Positions 35,183 to 48,300 of a stretch of 64,000 nt of DNA are shown here, in pieces; positions within the stretch are counted from its first letter, which is position 1, and each line of letters opens with the position of its first letter. The notes beneath the pieces are model-generated. The model was not told the origin of the DNA, did no database searches, and saw only the letters and a program-made list of their open reading frames with translations. The DNA is taken from positions 248,001 to 312,000 of the forward strand of contig JAVYIG010001612.1 of NCBI GenBank assembly GCA_035222895.1, in the 5' to 3' direction. Source of the DNA: Strongylocentrotus droebachiensis (taxonomy: Eukaryota; Echinodermata; Echinoidea; Camarodonta; Strongylocentrotidae). The position numbers were made by a program, and so were the translations under genes.

Positions 35183-38100
35183 TTAAAGTTTCGATTTATG
35201 CCCCTCCACCTGGCACTATGCCTGGCAATGTCTCCCAGCTCAGTATTCTGTGTGTTGACTCACTACTCCGAAACTAGAACAACACTTGTCTGTCATCTTG
35301 GTTTGAAAGTAATCTTTGTAATAGATCTCAATATGAAGTTTATAATAATAATTCATCCAACTTTTACACACGGCGTACCACAAGGTTCTATCCTAGGTCC
35401 TCTACTGTTTTTGATTTACATTAATGATCTTACACATTCTTCTAAAAACGACATTGTTACTATTATTTGTGACAAGTTAACAAGCACAAATCGGCCCCTT
35501 CAAATGCACCTCGCAGTTAAATGAAAGTCCTTCCCGCTTTTTCACACGGACCTGGCTTTTTTTTTTTTTAATCGTTTAACCGAAAACCGTCCGGTTTTGA
35601 CTGGCGGTTAAACGGAATTGGAGATATCCGTGATGTTACAGCACTACTATCTACAAAGACCACCTGTCTACAAAGGCCACATTTGTTGTTTCCCCTGAAA
35701 ATAGTTTCTCATTGAATCATGTACTAAAGGAACCTATCTACAAAGACCACCTGTCTACAAAGGCCACATTTGTTGTTTCCCCTGAAAATAGTTTCTCATT
35801 GAATCATGTACTAAAGGAACCTATCTACAAAGACCACCTGTCTACAAAGGCCACATTTGTTGTTTCCCCTGAAAATAGTTTCTCATTGAATCATGTACTA
35901 AAGGAACCTATCTACAAAGACCACCTGTCTACAAAGGCCACATTTGTTGTTTCCCCTGAAAATAGTTTCTCATTGAATCATGTACTAAAGGAACCCGTCT
36001 ACAAAGACCACCTGTCTACAAAGGCCACTTTTTGTGTCTCCCTTGGGCGGTCGCTATAGACAGGTTTGACTGTATTACTATAAACCATGCATGATTACCC
36101 AGTGTGCATTATCATGTTAGAAAATATGTTAAGATGTTAATGAAAAGACTGTAAAGATGCCTGTACAGTGTGGCAGTGTGATGAATATGTAAATTTCACT
36201 TTTGAATATTCATGTATTCTGTGTTGTTAGAGATGGTAACTGGACAAAATGAAACGTGCTAGGATTATGGGGTAATTAATTGACATGTTTTGAATCACTT
36301 GCATTGGCAATGCATGTTTTTCCATGATTTGATGTGTTAATGCAATGACAGTGAGCATGCAAAGAGTGAAGCAAATACAGTTTTGTGGTATTTCTTTTAT
36401 ATATATGTTGAGGTTGAATGTGCATATCAATTTTCTATCAATATTTATTTTACAAAAGTGCATCAGTTGGCTTGTACATATGTCAATACTCGGGCTATTT
36501 TTGTAGATTATTAAGGAAAGGCTACCATAGAGAGGGCTTGCTATTAGTATTTCAATACAATTAAAGGTATCTGTACATGCACATGACATGTACCGTACAC
36601 TTCACACCTAAAAATAAAAATAGAATAAAATTATAACAAACAGGCATTTTGAGAACCTTCCCCATGCAGTCCTCTTTAATCAGAACATATCTTCTTACCC
36701 CTTTAGCTGTTACAGGACATTGCTGCTCGACACTCCCCCCCCCCCCCCCCCCCCCCCCAACTCGGTGTTATTTAGGGTACGCGTATGCTTGTTCCCTCTC
36801 TCTGAAAGCACCCCCCTAAGTCCGGTGTGTAAAGTCAATACGGGCCGATTTTTTGTGTGTTAAAAGCCGGACTCTGCTGTGTGAAGAGTACCCCTTTACC
36901 AGACATTTTGGTAACACGCATGGCATCCCTCCCTTCACGGAGTGGGGGGGGGGGGGGGGGGCGGGTCGACACTAATACAGGGGTCCAGGACATATTGGCA
37001 CTTACAATCTAACTTCAGACCCTTAAAGCCCCTCTACACTAGTTTGGCATGGAGGGATTAGACCTCCCTGCAAGGTCACTGACAGGTGGTTATCTCATCA
37101 AATCAGCTATCAATTAACATAAGAGAAAGGGCATCATGGGGGATTAACGGTTACCGCTAAGGCATTGTTGGCTGTATTGAGAGCGCAAGTACATCTACAT
37201 GTAGCTATAGGTAGTGCAGTGGGGCTTTCAAATGTAGACATTTTTACTTAGGCCTACATGTATGGTTCATGTATGCAGGCTGTTAACAAATTTTTATCTT
37301 AACCCCCTTTCAAAAAGTCTGTGTGGAGTCCAAGCCCATAGTGATGGGTGTTTATCACAAAAATATCAAATTGTAATCTAGTTCTTGCCTGTGGTTGGAC
37401 TACTTCCATTCCTGACCACATTGTCCAGTCTGTTATTGGGTTCTAGTCCTGGACTGGGCCCTGGTCCTGTATGTAGATGAGAGAAGGAACGGGCGCAGAA
37501 GAAAGAAAATAAGAAGCAACAGAGGTACATGTATGTATAAATAATATACGCATTTTAATGATGTAATGTTTCAGTGTGTATGCTTTGAATGAACAGAGAA
37601 GAATGGGTATATGGTTTCCAAAAAGATGGACAAACTGAGGCCTAAGAAGTCACACAATTGCTGGATATCTAAATGAAGGCGCATTCATATGTGTGCATGT
37701 ACAAGAAAGCATTATTATAATTTGCAAGCATGCTTTTACAAAATTTCATTAATTCAAAGAAGCAGGTATAGATCAAGCATGTATTGTATATGGAAGATAA
37801 TGAGAACGAGAAGAAAGGAAGATGCGGAGTGCTTGGTGTCATCTTAAGAATTGCAAGGAGAAATACCCATTATACCTTAGTTACAGTCCATGCATCTTTA
37901 ACAACAACGTCAGTATTTCTCCCAAATATTTGTTAAGAAGAGTATGAACAGAATAAAACACATCAGTTGATGAGAAGAGAGACGACAGGAAGAAAATTGA
38001 AAAGCATTTTGAAGAAAATTTGCCATGTCCATGAGCAATATCTCCCGTTGTTTGATTTGGTATGGTGATATTCAGTGATGTTTGCATGCAAGTAGTCTTC

Positions 38101-39326
38101 GTTTACTGTACACTATGCATCTGGGGGGTGTTTCACAAAGATCTTAAGTCAAACTTAACTCTAAGTTGGAGTTAAAAGTTATGGAGAGCCATTTGTTGTC
38201 TAAAGATCAAATATATTCAAAAGCGAAAATTCAAGTATTTTCGACTTTTTATAAATTCCACATCAAGAACATGAAATTTCCTTGATAATCGAAAAATATG
38301 AATGATTTGAATCAACATTTTATGCCTTTTAAAACAACTTTTTTAAAATATTTTCATAGATGCTAATGGCTCTCCATGATTTTTAAGTCCAACTTAGAGA
38401 TAAGTTAAACTTAGGATCTTTGTGAAACACCCCCCTGATTATGTAATGATTATGTAATGAACATGTATCATGTAAATATACATGTGCAGTGGAAGTGATA
38501 AATGATGACTTGATCCACTGGAGCTTCTTTTAGCAGCAAAAATATGTAAGGCAGCATGATATCAGAAAATAGTATATTTTAATACATTACATGCACTTTT
38601 TTTTTCTTAAAGATGAAACCACCATCAACAAAGCGATAAATTGATTCATGATGATTGATTTGGACTACTGCAGCAAAAATGTATTTTAAACATCATAAAA
38701 TGAGCAAATATTGAGGGAATTTACACTACATGCACATAATACTGTCATGTAATGTTTTTTTCTTCAAAGATGAAACCACCACCAACCAAGTGTAACTGCT
38801 GCCCTCACCGCCAGCCACCAACTACGTAGCTACTACCTTCTGTGATTTATAAGCATGCAATAATGTAATAAAGTGCAGAAATGGAGGTTACCATAAAAAG
38901 GGGTATCCCCTGATTCTAGCTCTGTTAGTGCATGTTTGATTAAGAAAGAAGGGATTTTTTTTAATAAACATGTTAGAGTAAATTATATACGGTAATGATC
39001 TCTCTCTCTCTCTTTCTCTGCCCCCACCCTGTGTCTCTCTGTCTCTCTCTCACTTTCTCTGTCTTTCTCTGCCCCCCCCCCCCAGAAGAAGGGATTTTTT
39101 TAAATAAACATGTTAGAGTAATTTATATACGGTAATGATCTCTCTCTCTCTCTTTCTCTGCCCCCACCCTGTTTCTCTGTCTTTCTCTGCCCCCCCCCCC
39201 CCCAGAAGAAGGGATTTTTTTTAATAAACATGTTAGAGTAAATTATATATGGTAATGATCTCTCTCTCTCTTTCTCTGCCCCCACCCTGTTTCTCTGTCT
39301 CTCTCTCACTTTCTCTGTCTTTCTCT

Positions 39327-39360
<34 letters not shown>

Positions 39361-42300
39361 TATCCCCCTTACCAGTTTCTACATATGTCTCTCTCTTTGT
39401 CTATCTGTCTCTATCTCTTTCCTTCCCATTCTCTAATTCTTTCTCTCTCCCGACTGTCCCCCCCCCCATCCCCTCCTCATCACCCCCAATCATCCATGTG
39501 GTTGGCAATATGATTCTGACCTGAGGTGCCGTAGTTGCCGCTCGCCGAATCCGCTTGAGCGAAAGGCCTCTGCCCATCTTGCGCACCGGACTCCGGATCT
39601 GAAAGAAAGAAATAGTCTGCAAAATTAATGCATTGAAACATCCTTTTTTACTACTCGCAGTGCCTACCAATTAAGGATACTTTTCAGAAAGAGCAAAACA
39701 TTTCCTAAATGACTCAAGCTCCATAAATCATAAGAGTGAGGACAAATATCTGACGAAAGTTTTTTGTGAAATGATAACAGATCGTAGAATGCATGCACAC
39801 GCGTACAGTAGGTTTGCAATCATGTACATAAACATGTCCCAGTGCAATGTTTAAAAATTAGCAGCCGACTAAAGGTAACAGAATTAATTTAGAGGAGAAA
39901 GCATTTCAAGACAAACTTTTCCTCATCCAACATTTCAAATTTCAGAGAAGAATATTTCTTACAATAAAATTTAGGTAGCACGACAGAACATTTTGCTATT
40001 CATGTTAAAAGCAACTAACTTACAAAACAAAATTAGGTCAGAAAATTTCAAACTAAATTGAGGGGGAAAGAGGCCATGAGAATCATTTACAAAAAAGCTA
40101 TTGAGATAATTTAGCAAGAAAAGCATTTTCAGTCAAGCTTCTACTATACTACTATAGGGAGGGGTGTTTTTATTATAGAAAGATAAACTACAAACAACAC
40201 AGAAGCTCACTCCCACTCCTTCCCAATGAAATGAAATATTACAAAAATTATTAAAAAATAGTTTTAAAAAGAGGCTCTCTATTTCTAAAAGCAACATAAA
40301 AACCAAATATTAGCAGCAAACAAACACCCGACTACTGTCGATATGAAAAATATACACAGTAGGTTACCGGGTACGTATTAAGTTACATGAAGGTTATAGA
40401 GTGGTGAAGTGTGACGTCATCAAAAATCTAATTTTAGAATTTCTCAATTTTGTCTTCATTTTCCGAAAGAGCATCAAAAATAATGACCAAATGTTGAAAG
40501 CCAATTGAATATGTTAAGTATTGTCTGAGATATGACCATCTGATTAAATATACTCCCCATATAGGAGCTCAGTGTTATATGCTCTGGCTCCTAACCACTA
40601 GGAGCCAGAGCATATAACACTGAGTTCCCATAGGACATATATTTATTCAGATGGTCATATCTCAGCCAATACTTAAAGAGATGGTTTATTGATTTCAAAC
40701 TTGACTGAATTTGGTATCATTGCAATCGAAAAATTACACTGAGTAAAATCATTACATTTGTGTAACTTGTACATTCGAGCGAAATTTATAAAAGTTGATT
40801 GAACTTGACGAAAAATCAACCCACGCAACGCCCCTAAAACATCGTAAGTCAGCTGATTTTCGAAGTGACATCACAAAATGAACAGCGGGCCGCTCAGCTG
40901 AAACGATTGACGACGCGAGTTGCAGTTTGCGTGCGATTTGCATTGACTCTCGAGTACCGTACCCATTAATAACTAACGCTGTTTACCTTCATCAAAATCC
41001 CCTGGAAATATGGATATGGACGAAAACATACTTGAGTATACTCCAGAAGGCTCCTCCATGGCATGGTTTTGGTTCTTAATCTGACGTTAGTCTAGATAAA
41101 TGGTATATAACTTCCAAAAAGCGATGGAATATATTGTTGATGTAGTGTTCAAGTTTCCCGTAGCTGGTAGCTGTGCGTGCGTACTCTGTGCATATACTAT
41201 GTGTGCAATACACTGACCTCTATATTTATGCGTGCATCACATCTAGCGCAGCTTGCTAGCCAGCCTAGCCCGTAGCCCGGCGCTCGAGCTAGCCGTGAAT
41301 TGCGAACCAGACTGATCTGTTTCTCTCGGTTTATCAGGGTCCTATACGACTTAATTTATCAAAAATGTAAATTAATCGATCAGCCTAATCACACATTTTT
41401 GTAATGAATATCTGGACAATTCTACGTAAATTTGTCGCCTATTTCACTCCAAAAGAGTCGTTAGGTCAGCATGCAAAATGTCCTTTGCCTTCCCAGATCA
41501 GACACATACACGCTGAAGTGCCCTCAGAATATGTGATTATTTTCCCGATTTTTATGCTCAAATGTGACGGAAAAATAAATAAAAATCAAACAAACATTTG
41601 TAGAAAGTATCATTTATTCAGTGTATCTCATTCAAAATGCCAAAAAAAAAGAGGAAATATCACCACTGGCGGTAAATATACTAACAACGTTAACCCATAT
41701 CTGAAAATTGCAATGGGTATCCAACATTGTCCCGAATGTGTGATGTAGGTTGTTCATATTGTGACGTCATAGTTTCGCATGTAAAATAACGCCGTCAATT
41801 CACTTAGTGAGTGGGTTCAGGAAAGGGTAACAAAATTGCATTTAATTTATTCCTCACAACAGTGAGGGCTTCAAAAGTACTTTGCTCAATTTGTTAATGT
41901 TCTCAGCAATCTGTAGAGGTGTAATTTGCCCATTTTCCACATTTCAATGAACCATCTCTTTAACATATTCAATTGGTTTTCGACATTTGGACATTATTTG
42001 TTATGCTCTTTCGGAAAATGAAGAACAAATTGAGAAATTCTAAAAATAGATTTTTACGACGTCACAGCTTCTGTACTCTATTATTAAAGTTATTGAGTAT
42101 TTCTAATCTAGCTAGTTATATGTGCAGTTCTTTTGACTAAATAGCATGCTGTTAGCTGTGTCCTGGCAGTGTCATGAAAAGTTTACGATTAATCCCATTT
42201 GTTAGTGTTATGCAAGTATTGGGTATAAATTGTATGGATCAGAATTGTGTCAGAAACCTTCACCAATAAACTGTGTACATGTACCAGCATGCACCCATAC

Positions 42301-45300
42301 CACAGTGCTCCCACTATATCACGATGATGCTCCCACAATTACACCGCGGTGTTTCCACTATGCCACAGTGCTCCCATTATAACACAGCACTACAACTAAA
42401 CTAGTGTTCCTGTTATACCACAGTGCTCCCATTATAACACAGCACTACAACTAAACAAGTGTTCCCATTATACCACAGCACTACAACTGTACTAGTGCTT
42501 CCACTATGCCACAGTGCTCCCATTGTGCCAGTACTCCAACTATTACTATGATACAGAAACTTGTCTAATACAATCTAAGTTGAGGATGGGTTTATACTTG
42601 TATACTAGATGGTGTAAAAGGGGTTAAAGTATTCCATCATACATGCTTTAGTGCAACTATTCTCTATCTCTCTTCACAGCCAAAGCTGGCTACACAACAT
42701 GTACAATAGATGGTGCAATAGTGCTGTAACATCACAGATATCTCCAATTCCAATTTTTTTTTTGCTGGCAAGCCAGGTCCGTGTGAAAAAACGGGAAGGA
42801 CTTTCATTTAACTGCGAGGTGCAGTTGAAGGTGCCAATTTGTGCTTGTGAACTTGTCACAAATAATAGTAACAATGTCGTTTTTAGAAGAATGTGTAAGA
42901 TCAGTAATGTAAATTAAAAACAGTAGAGGACCTAGGATAGAAACTTGTGGTACGCCATGTGTAAAAATTGGATGAATTATTATTATAAACTACATATTGA
43001 GATCTATTACAAAGATTACTTTCAAACCAAGATGACAGACAAATTGGAGTGTTGTTCTAGTTTCTGAGTGGTGAGTCAACACACCAATTACTGAGCTGGG
43101 AGACATTGCCAGGCATAGTGCCAGTTTGAGGGGCATAAATCGAAATTAAAAAATTAAAAAAAATTAAAAAAAACAGGAAAACAAAACCGTCCATTTGAAA
43201 ACTTTAAAATGGTTTAACGTTTGACTACAGCACTATATTTAGAGTATTCCACTATACAGGTTTCAGTGCAACTATTCTCTACCTCCCTTCACAGCCAAAG
43301 CTGGCTACACAGCATGTACAATAGATGGTGCTATACATGTAGGTATTAAAAGTATTCTAGCATACAGGCTTCAGTGCAACTATTCTCTACCTCTGTTCAA
43401 AGCAAAATGCATTCAAAGTTTGCTACACAACATGCAAATGGAATAACAACATAAAATCGTATACTGTACCAAGAAGAACAACTGATGTAATGGTTCATGT
43501 CACAAAGGAATGCAGAGATTGATGGTATCCAGGCAACAACGTGAGAAAGATATGTCAATCATTGAAATGGGTGGAGCATAACCAATGAAAATATAGTCTA
43601 CACATGATCATACATGTATAGTGTGTGTCAATCATTGAAATAGGTGGAGCATAACCAATGAGAATATAGTGTTCACATGATCATAATACATGTAAAGTGA
43701 AAAATGTCTACATTTACTAAACATGCAACTGGGACCTGTTTCACAAAGCCTTTTTTCAATGACAAATGACAGAAATCAGTGACAAATCTGGTAATAACCA
43801 ATCAGAAGCAATGATTTCAGTAGCTTACAACAAAAACTGCCATTATCACTGATGACAAGTTGTGTGAAATGGGCCCTGAATCATACATTTGACAAGATGT
43901 ACATAAAAAAAGAGTAACTACATGTACATTACAAATGTTTTGATGATAAATAAAGATAATTATTTGCTTTCAATTTCATTCAACTGATTCTAAATTGCCT
44001 TCTCAACCTGGAGATATATGAAAAACTTACAAATAAAAAAAGGAATTGAAAGTATTCAATTAATTGTATATATTTCATGCTTTTTCTTCAATTAATTATT
44101 TCTAGACGTACATGATAATTTCTTACTATTAAATCTACATGTAATGACTCACAAGATGGCAAACAGGTACGAACATGAACTATGTGTAATGTACATTGTA
44201 ATATACATGGGTGTAATTTTGTATATTCATTAAACTATTTTTTTTAAAAGAATTAACCATTTCTACTGGTTGAATATGAGTTTTCAATACTACTAAAGGA
44301 AATATTTAACAGGTTAAAAAAAATAGACTACCGGGTATGATGAAAACAGTTCTTAAAGTGCACACGATGCAATTACAACCAATACAATGATTTCCATGAC
44401 ACTGACTGAAGAAAATATGAAGTACATAATTTGTAAAGTGAGAAAGGTGTTCATGTAAAATGCACAATATAGATTGCTGTAGATAAAAACAAGGTCAGTT
44501 GAAAGCATTCAATAAATATCAAGGCTGAAAAAATTAATATATCAACTCAATTTTGCTATATATGCAGTAACTTTGAATGAATGTCAATTTTGATCTAAGG
44601 CAGGATGCAAAGTCTCTTCACATGTACACATGAACATGTTGATCATGAAAACTTGAGGGCAAAACTATGACATTTTTCTCAGCACATTTTTTTCCAAGAA
44701 ATGGCAATTATGATCATAAATATATGAAGTTGGGTACAAATTAAAGTGATGCAGAGGAAGAATGATAGCAGAAATAATGAATTAAATACAGTGAATGAAT
44801 AATGAAGAAATGATGAATAATGAATAAATAATGATTGAATGAAATAGTAGTGGTGTCATAGTCAAGTGGTTTGAGCACTCTACTTGAAATGCAAAGGTCG
44901 TGGGTTCAATCCCAGACACAACACGTTATGTCCCTTGGCAAGGCATTAATCTACATTTGCCACTCCATTCCCAGGTAAGATGACAAAAGCCTTTGTGTAA
45001 GTAATTGATATATATGGTAAGAATACTCCCCAGGGAGTGGAGATGATGCACACTGTGCAAGCATGAATCCAATTACAGGAGTTATATCTGTATAGTGCTT
45101 ATATATATATATATATATATATATAGGTATTTCATATTAAGAAGTACATGTATATAAATCCAGATTATTATTATTATTATTGTTATTATTATTATTATTA
45201 TAATTATTATTATTATGACAAAAGGGTATTTTGTTGCATTATTTTTACCTCTTTCTGAAGCCGTTCCTGCCATCATATCTGCCTTCCTTTGTCTGAAAAG

Positions 45301-48300
45301 TAAAATTGAAATTTTGTATTTTGTGATTATTAGATATTCGATATTATTATTAGGAAACTTATTCACAAGGTACATGTACATGAATGTTTTGTTTTACCAT
45401 ACATAGGCTTAATAATCGTTACAAAAATAGAAAAATAATGTAAAAGAGACATGGAAATCATGTATATAATTGTACAAGCATGTATTTATACATTACTTCA
45501 AATAAGATTAAACGTTTAGTCCGTAATGGCGAGGCATCTTCAATGCTTAAATTTCAGTATTACTAAGACGCCTGAAAATCCTGTCTGCACAAGTTTGGCC
45601 AGGAGGGATTAGACCTCCCTGCGTGGTCACTGACAGGTGGTTATCTTATCAAATCAGCTCTCAAGTATACATAATATTATCTCAAATAACATAAGGAAAA
45701 GGGGAGTATGGGGGACCAATGGGTACCGCTTAGGCAATGTTTGCTACTGGTATATAGAGGGCACAAGTAGCTACAAGTAGTGCATGCCAACTTAAATCTG
45801 TGGGTTTAGACTAAAGAAATGATGGACTTACCTCACAATGTTTCCGGCAATAATAAACCCAGACAGGAGATAGATGGCTAGGAGAACCCCAAAGGTGGTC
45901 ACGATTGGTTTCCAATATTCATGAGCTACAAGGCAAGATAAGAATGAGATACTGTACTAGTCGTCTGGAAAAGCTACTTTTAGAATAAAACCTGGTCAAA
46001 AAATGTTAGCCAAGTGAAGGCTTGACAGATTTGCAATCTTCCCAAATTGCAATCAGCAGTATAACCGAGTGTAATACAGAATCGTGCCCCGAACCTAGCA
46101 CCACAAGGATTTCTTATCATAATAAACTTTACCTCACCCTTGAGATATGAAGGCAAGCTGGAATAATCACTGGTGGGACAATGGGTTTTCGCTGCTCGAG
46201 AGACCTGTGCACACATTAAATGGCAATTCCACCCAATCTGGTGTCAGCGAATTATGATGCAATGATACACATGGACACTGAAGACTATGTGGCTTTAAAG
46301 GCTGTCTGTACTAGTTTGGCTAGGAGGGATTAGACCACACAGGAAGGTCACTGACAGGTGGCTATCTCATCAACTCAGCTCTCAATTAACATAAGAAAAA
46401 GAGGATCATGGGGGGCCAATGGTCACCGATTAGGCATTGTTTTCTATACAGAGGGAGCAAGTAGCTCCAAGTAGTACAGTCGGCCTTTGATAATATCTTT
46501 ATATCAAGCCTGTTTTCAATTATCACAACAAGCATTACATGCAGTACTTACTGTCTAGTGTACGTTCCACTGTAAGTGTAACAATCTTTGTCTGTAGGGA
46601 TGAGCCTGTATATTGAGCTGAAAGAATACAATCAAAAATTGTAAATACATCATGCATAACTACACGTAAGACTGTAAAAGAATTGATAATGCAGAATACA
46701 GCTCATGTTCATTATTAGGTAAATTCATGTACTTCATTTGCTATGTGCATTAATAAAGAAAACACATTATATCCAACTGATTTTTCTTCTTTTTCCTTTC
46801 TGCTAGTTCAAATATATGAGATTTTCGGCAAACCTTAGACCATTATAAGCCCACCGAGTTTCTCATTCATAATCTGATAGAAATGCGAATGCACTATGAG
46901 AGATTGGAAACACAAAGCATGAAGAAAATACAAAAAAAGAATATAAAACCGTTCAATTCTTGTATCTCTCAAATCAACAAAAACCTAATATGTATCTATC
47001 GGCAAGGAGTCATAAAGAACAACATAATGTGAATTCACCATCACAATTATGGTTTGATGCCGATTGTGAAGCTGCCCGTAAAGAGTATCTTAATTTAAGG
47101 AATAGGCTAAGCAGGAAAATTCAGCTAGGTAGAAGATTAGATGTTCAAGTAACAGATATTGATGTTTTACAAAGTGACTTTCTTTTGGCAAGTAAGAAAT
47201 ATAAAAAATTGCTAAGGTACAAAAGGAGGAACTATGGTAAAGACTTTAGTGCCTCTTTACTGTCCTTAAAAAATCAAGGAAACCCTAGAGCCTTTTGGGA
47301 TTTATTAAACAGTAATGGTCGTCGAACTAAAAGTGCAGTTAATGTTTCTTTGGGTGATCTTGTACAGCATTTTAAATCTCTAGGAAATGTATGTAAATCA
47401 GAGGATAATTTAGAGGAAAGGATGCCTTTGGATGCTGATAATGTGACGATACAAAATGATGGTTTGAATGAACCTATCACATTAGAAGAGGTTGAATTAA
47501 TGGTTAATAAATTGAAAAATGCCAAAGCTTGCGGTAAAGATTTGATCAGAAATGAATTTTTGAAAAGTTGCCCCTTAGAAATGCGTAGGGTTATTGTTGA
47601 TTTGTTCAATATTGTTTTAGATAGTGGAATCGTTCCCTCTGAATGGTGTATAGGAGTGATTATCCCAATTTTTAAGAATAAAGGTGAAAACACAAATCCA
47701 GATAATTATCGTGGAATTACCTTGTTAAGTTGCCTTGGTAAACTGTTTACCTCAGTCTTGAATAAAAGAATTTCAAGCTTTCTTGATAGTAATCGTATGT
47801 TAGGTGAGGAACAAGCTGGGTTTCGTTCAACATATTCAACCATTGATCATGTGTTTGTTTTGAAGACTATTATCGATTTTTACCTACAGAAAAGGAAACG
47901 CTTATATTGTGCTTTTATAGATTATAAAAAAGCGTTTGATTTAATTGATAGAAAGTTTTTGTGGTTTAAATTGTTAAAAATAGGTGTAAATGGCAAAGTC
48001 CTAAATGTTGTTAAAAGCTTGTACAAATGTGGGAAGTCCTGTATTTCTGTCAACGGCGCAATGTCTGAATTTTTCTCGTGTAACGTAGGAGTTAGGCAAG
48101 GTGAAAACCTTTCGCCATTGCTGTTTGCTGTTTATTTAAATGACTTTCAAGAGCATATTGCCAAAATTTATCCTGGCCTGAAAATGTTAAATGAAGAAAT
48201 ACAAAATACCTTACAGGGTGACGAATTAGAGCTTTTTTCAAAGTTGTCTTGTTTATTGTACGCTGATGACACGATCATTTTGGCAGAAAGCCCTGACGAA

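Noticed and set aside
34863-36059. Repeated frame with 29-residue periodicity
   Set aside because: Consequence of an 87-bp tandem unit inside a MITE; single-copy relatives have no such protein.
44851-44925. Functional tRNA gene
   Set aside because: A and B boxes are present, but the sequence does not close into a clear cloverleaf and continues into a SINE body shared with 50.2 kb.
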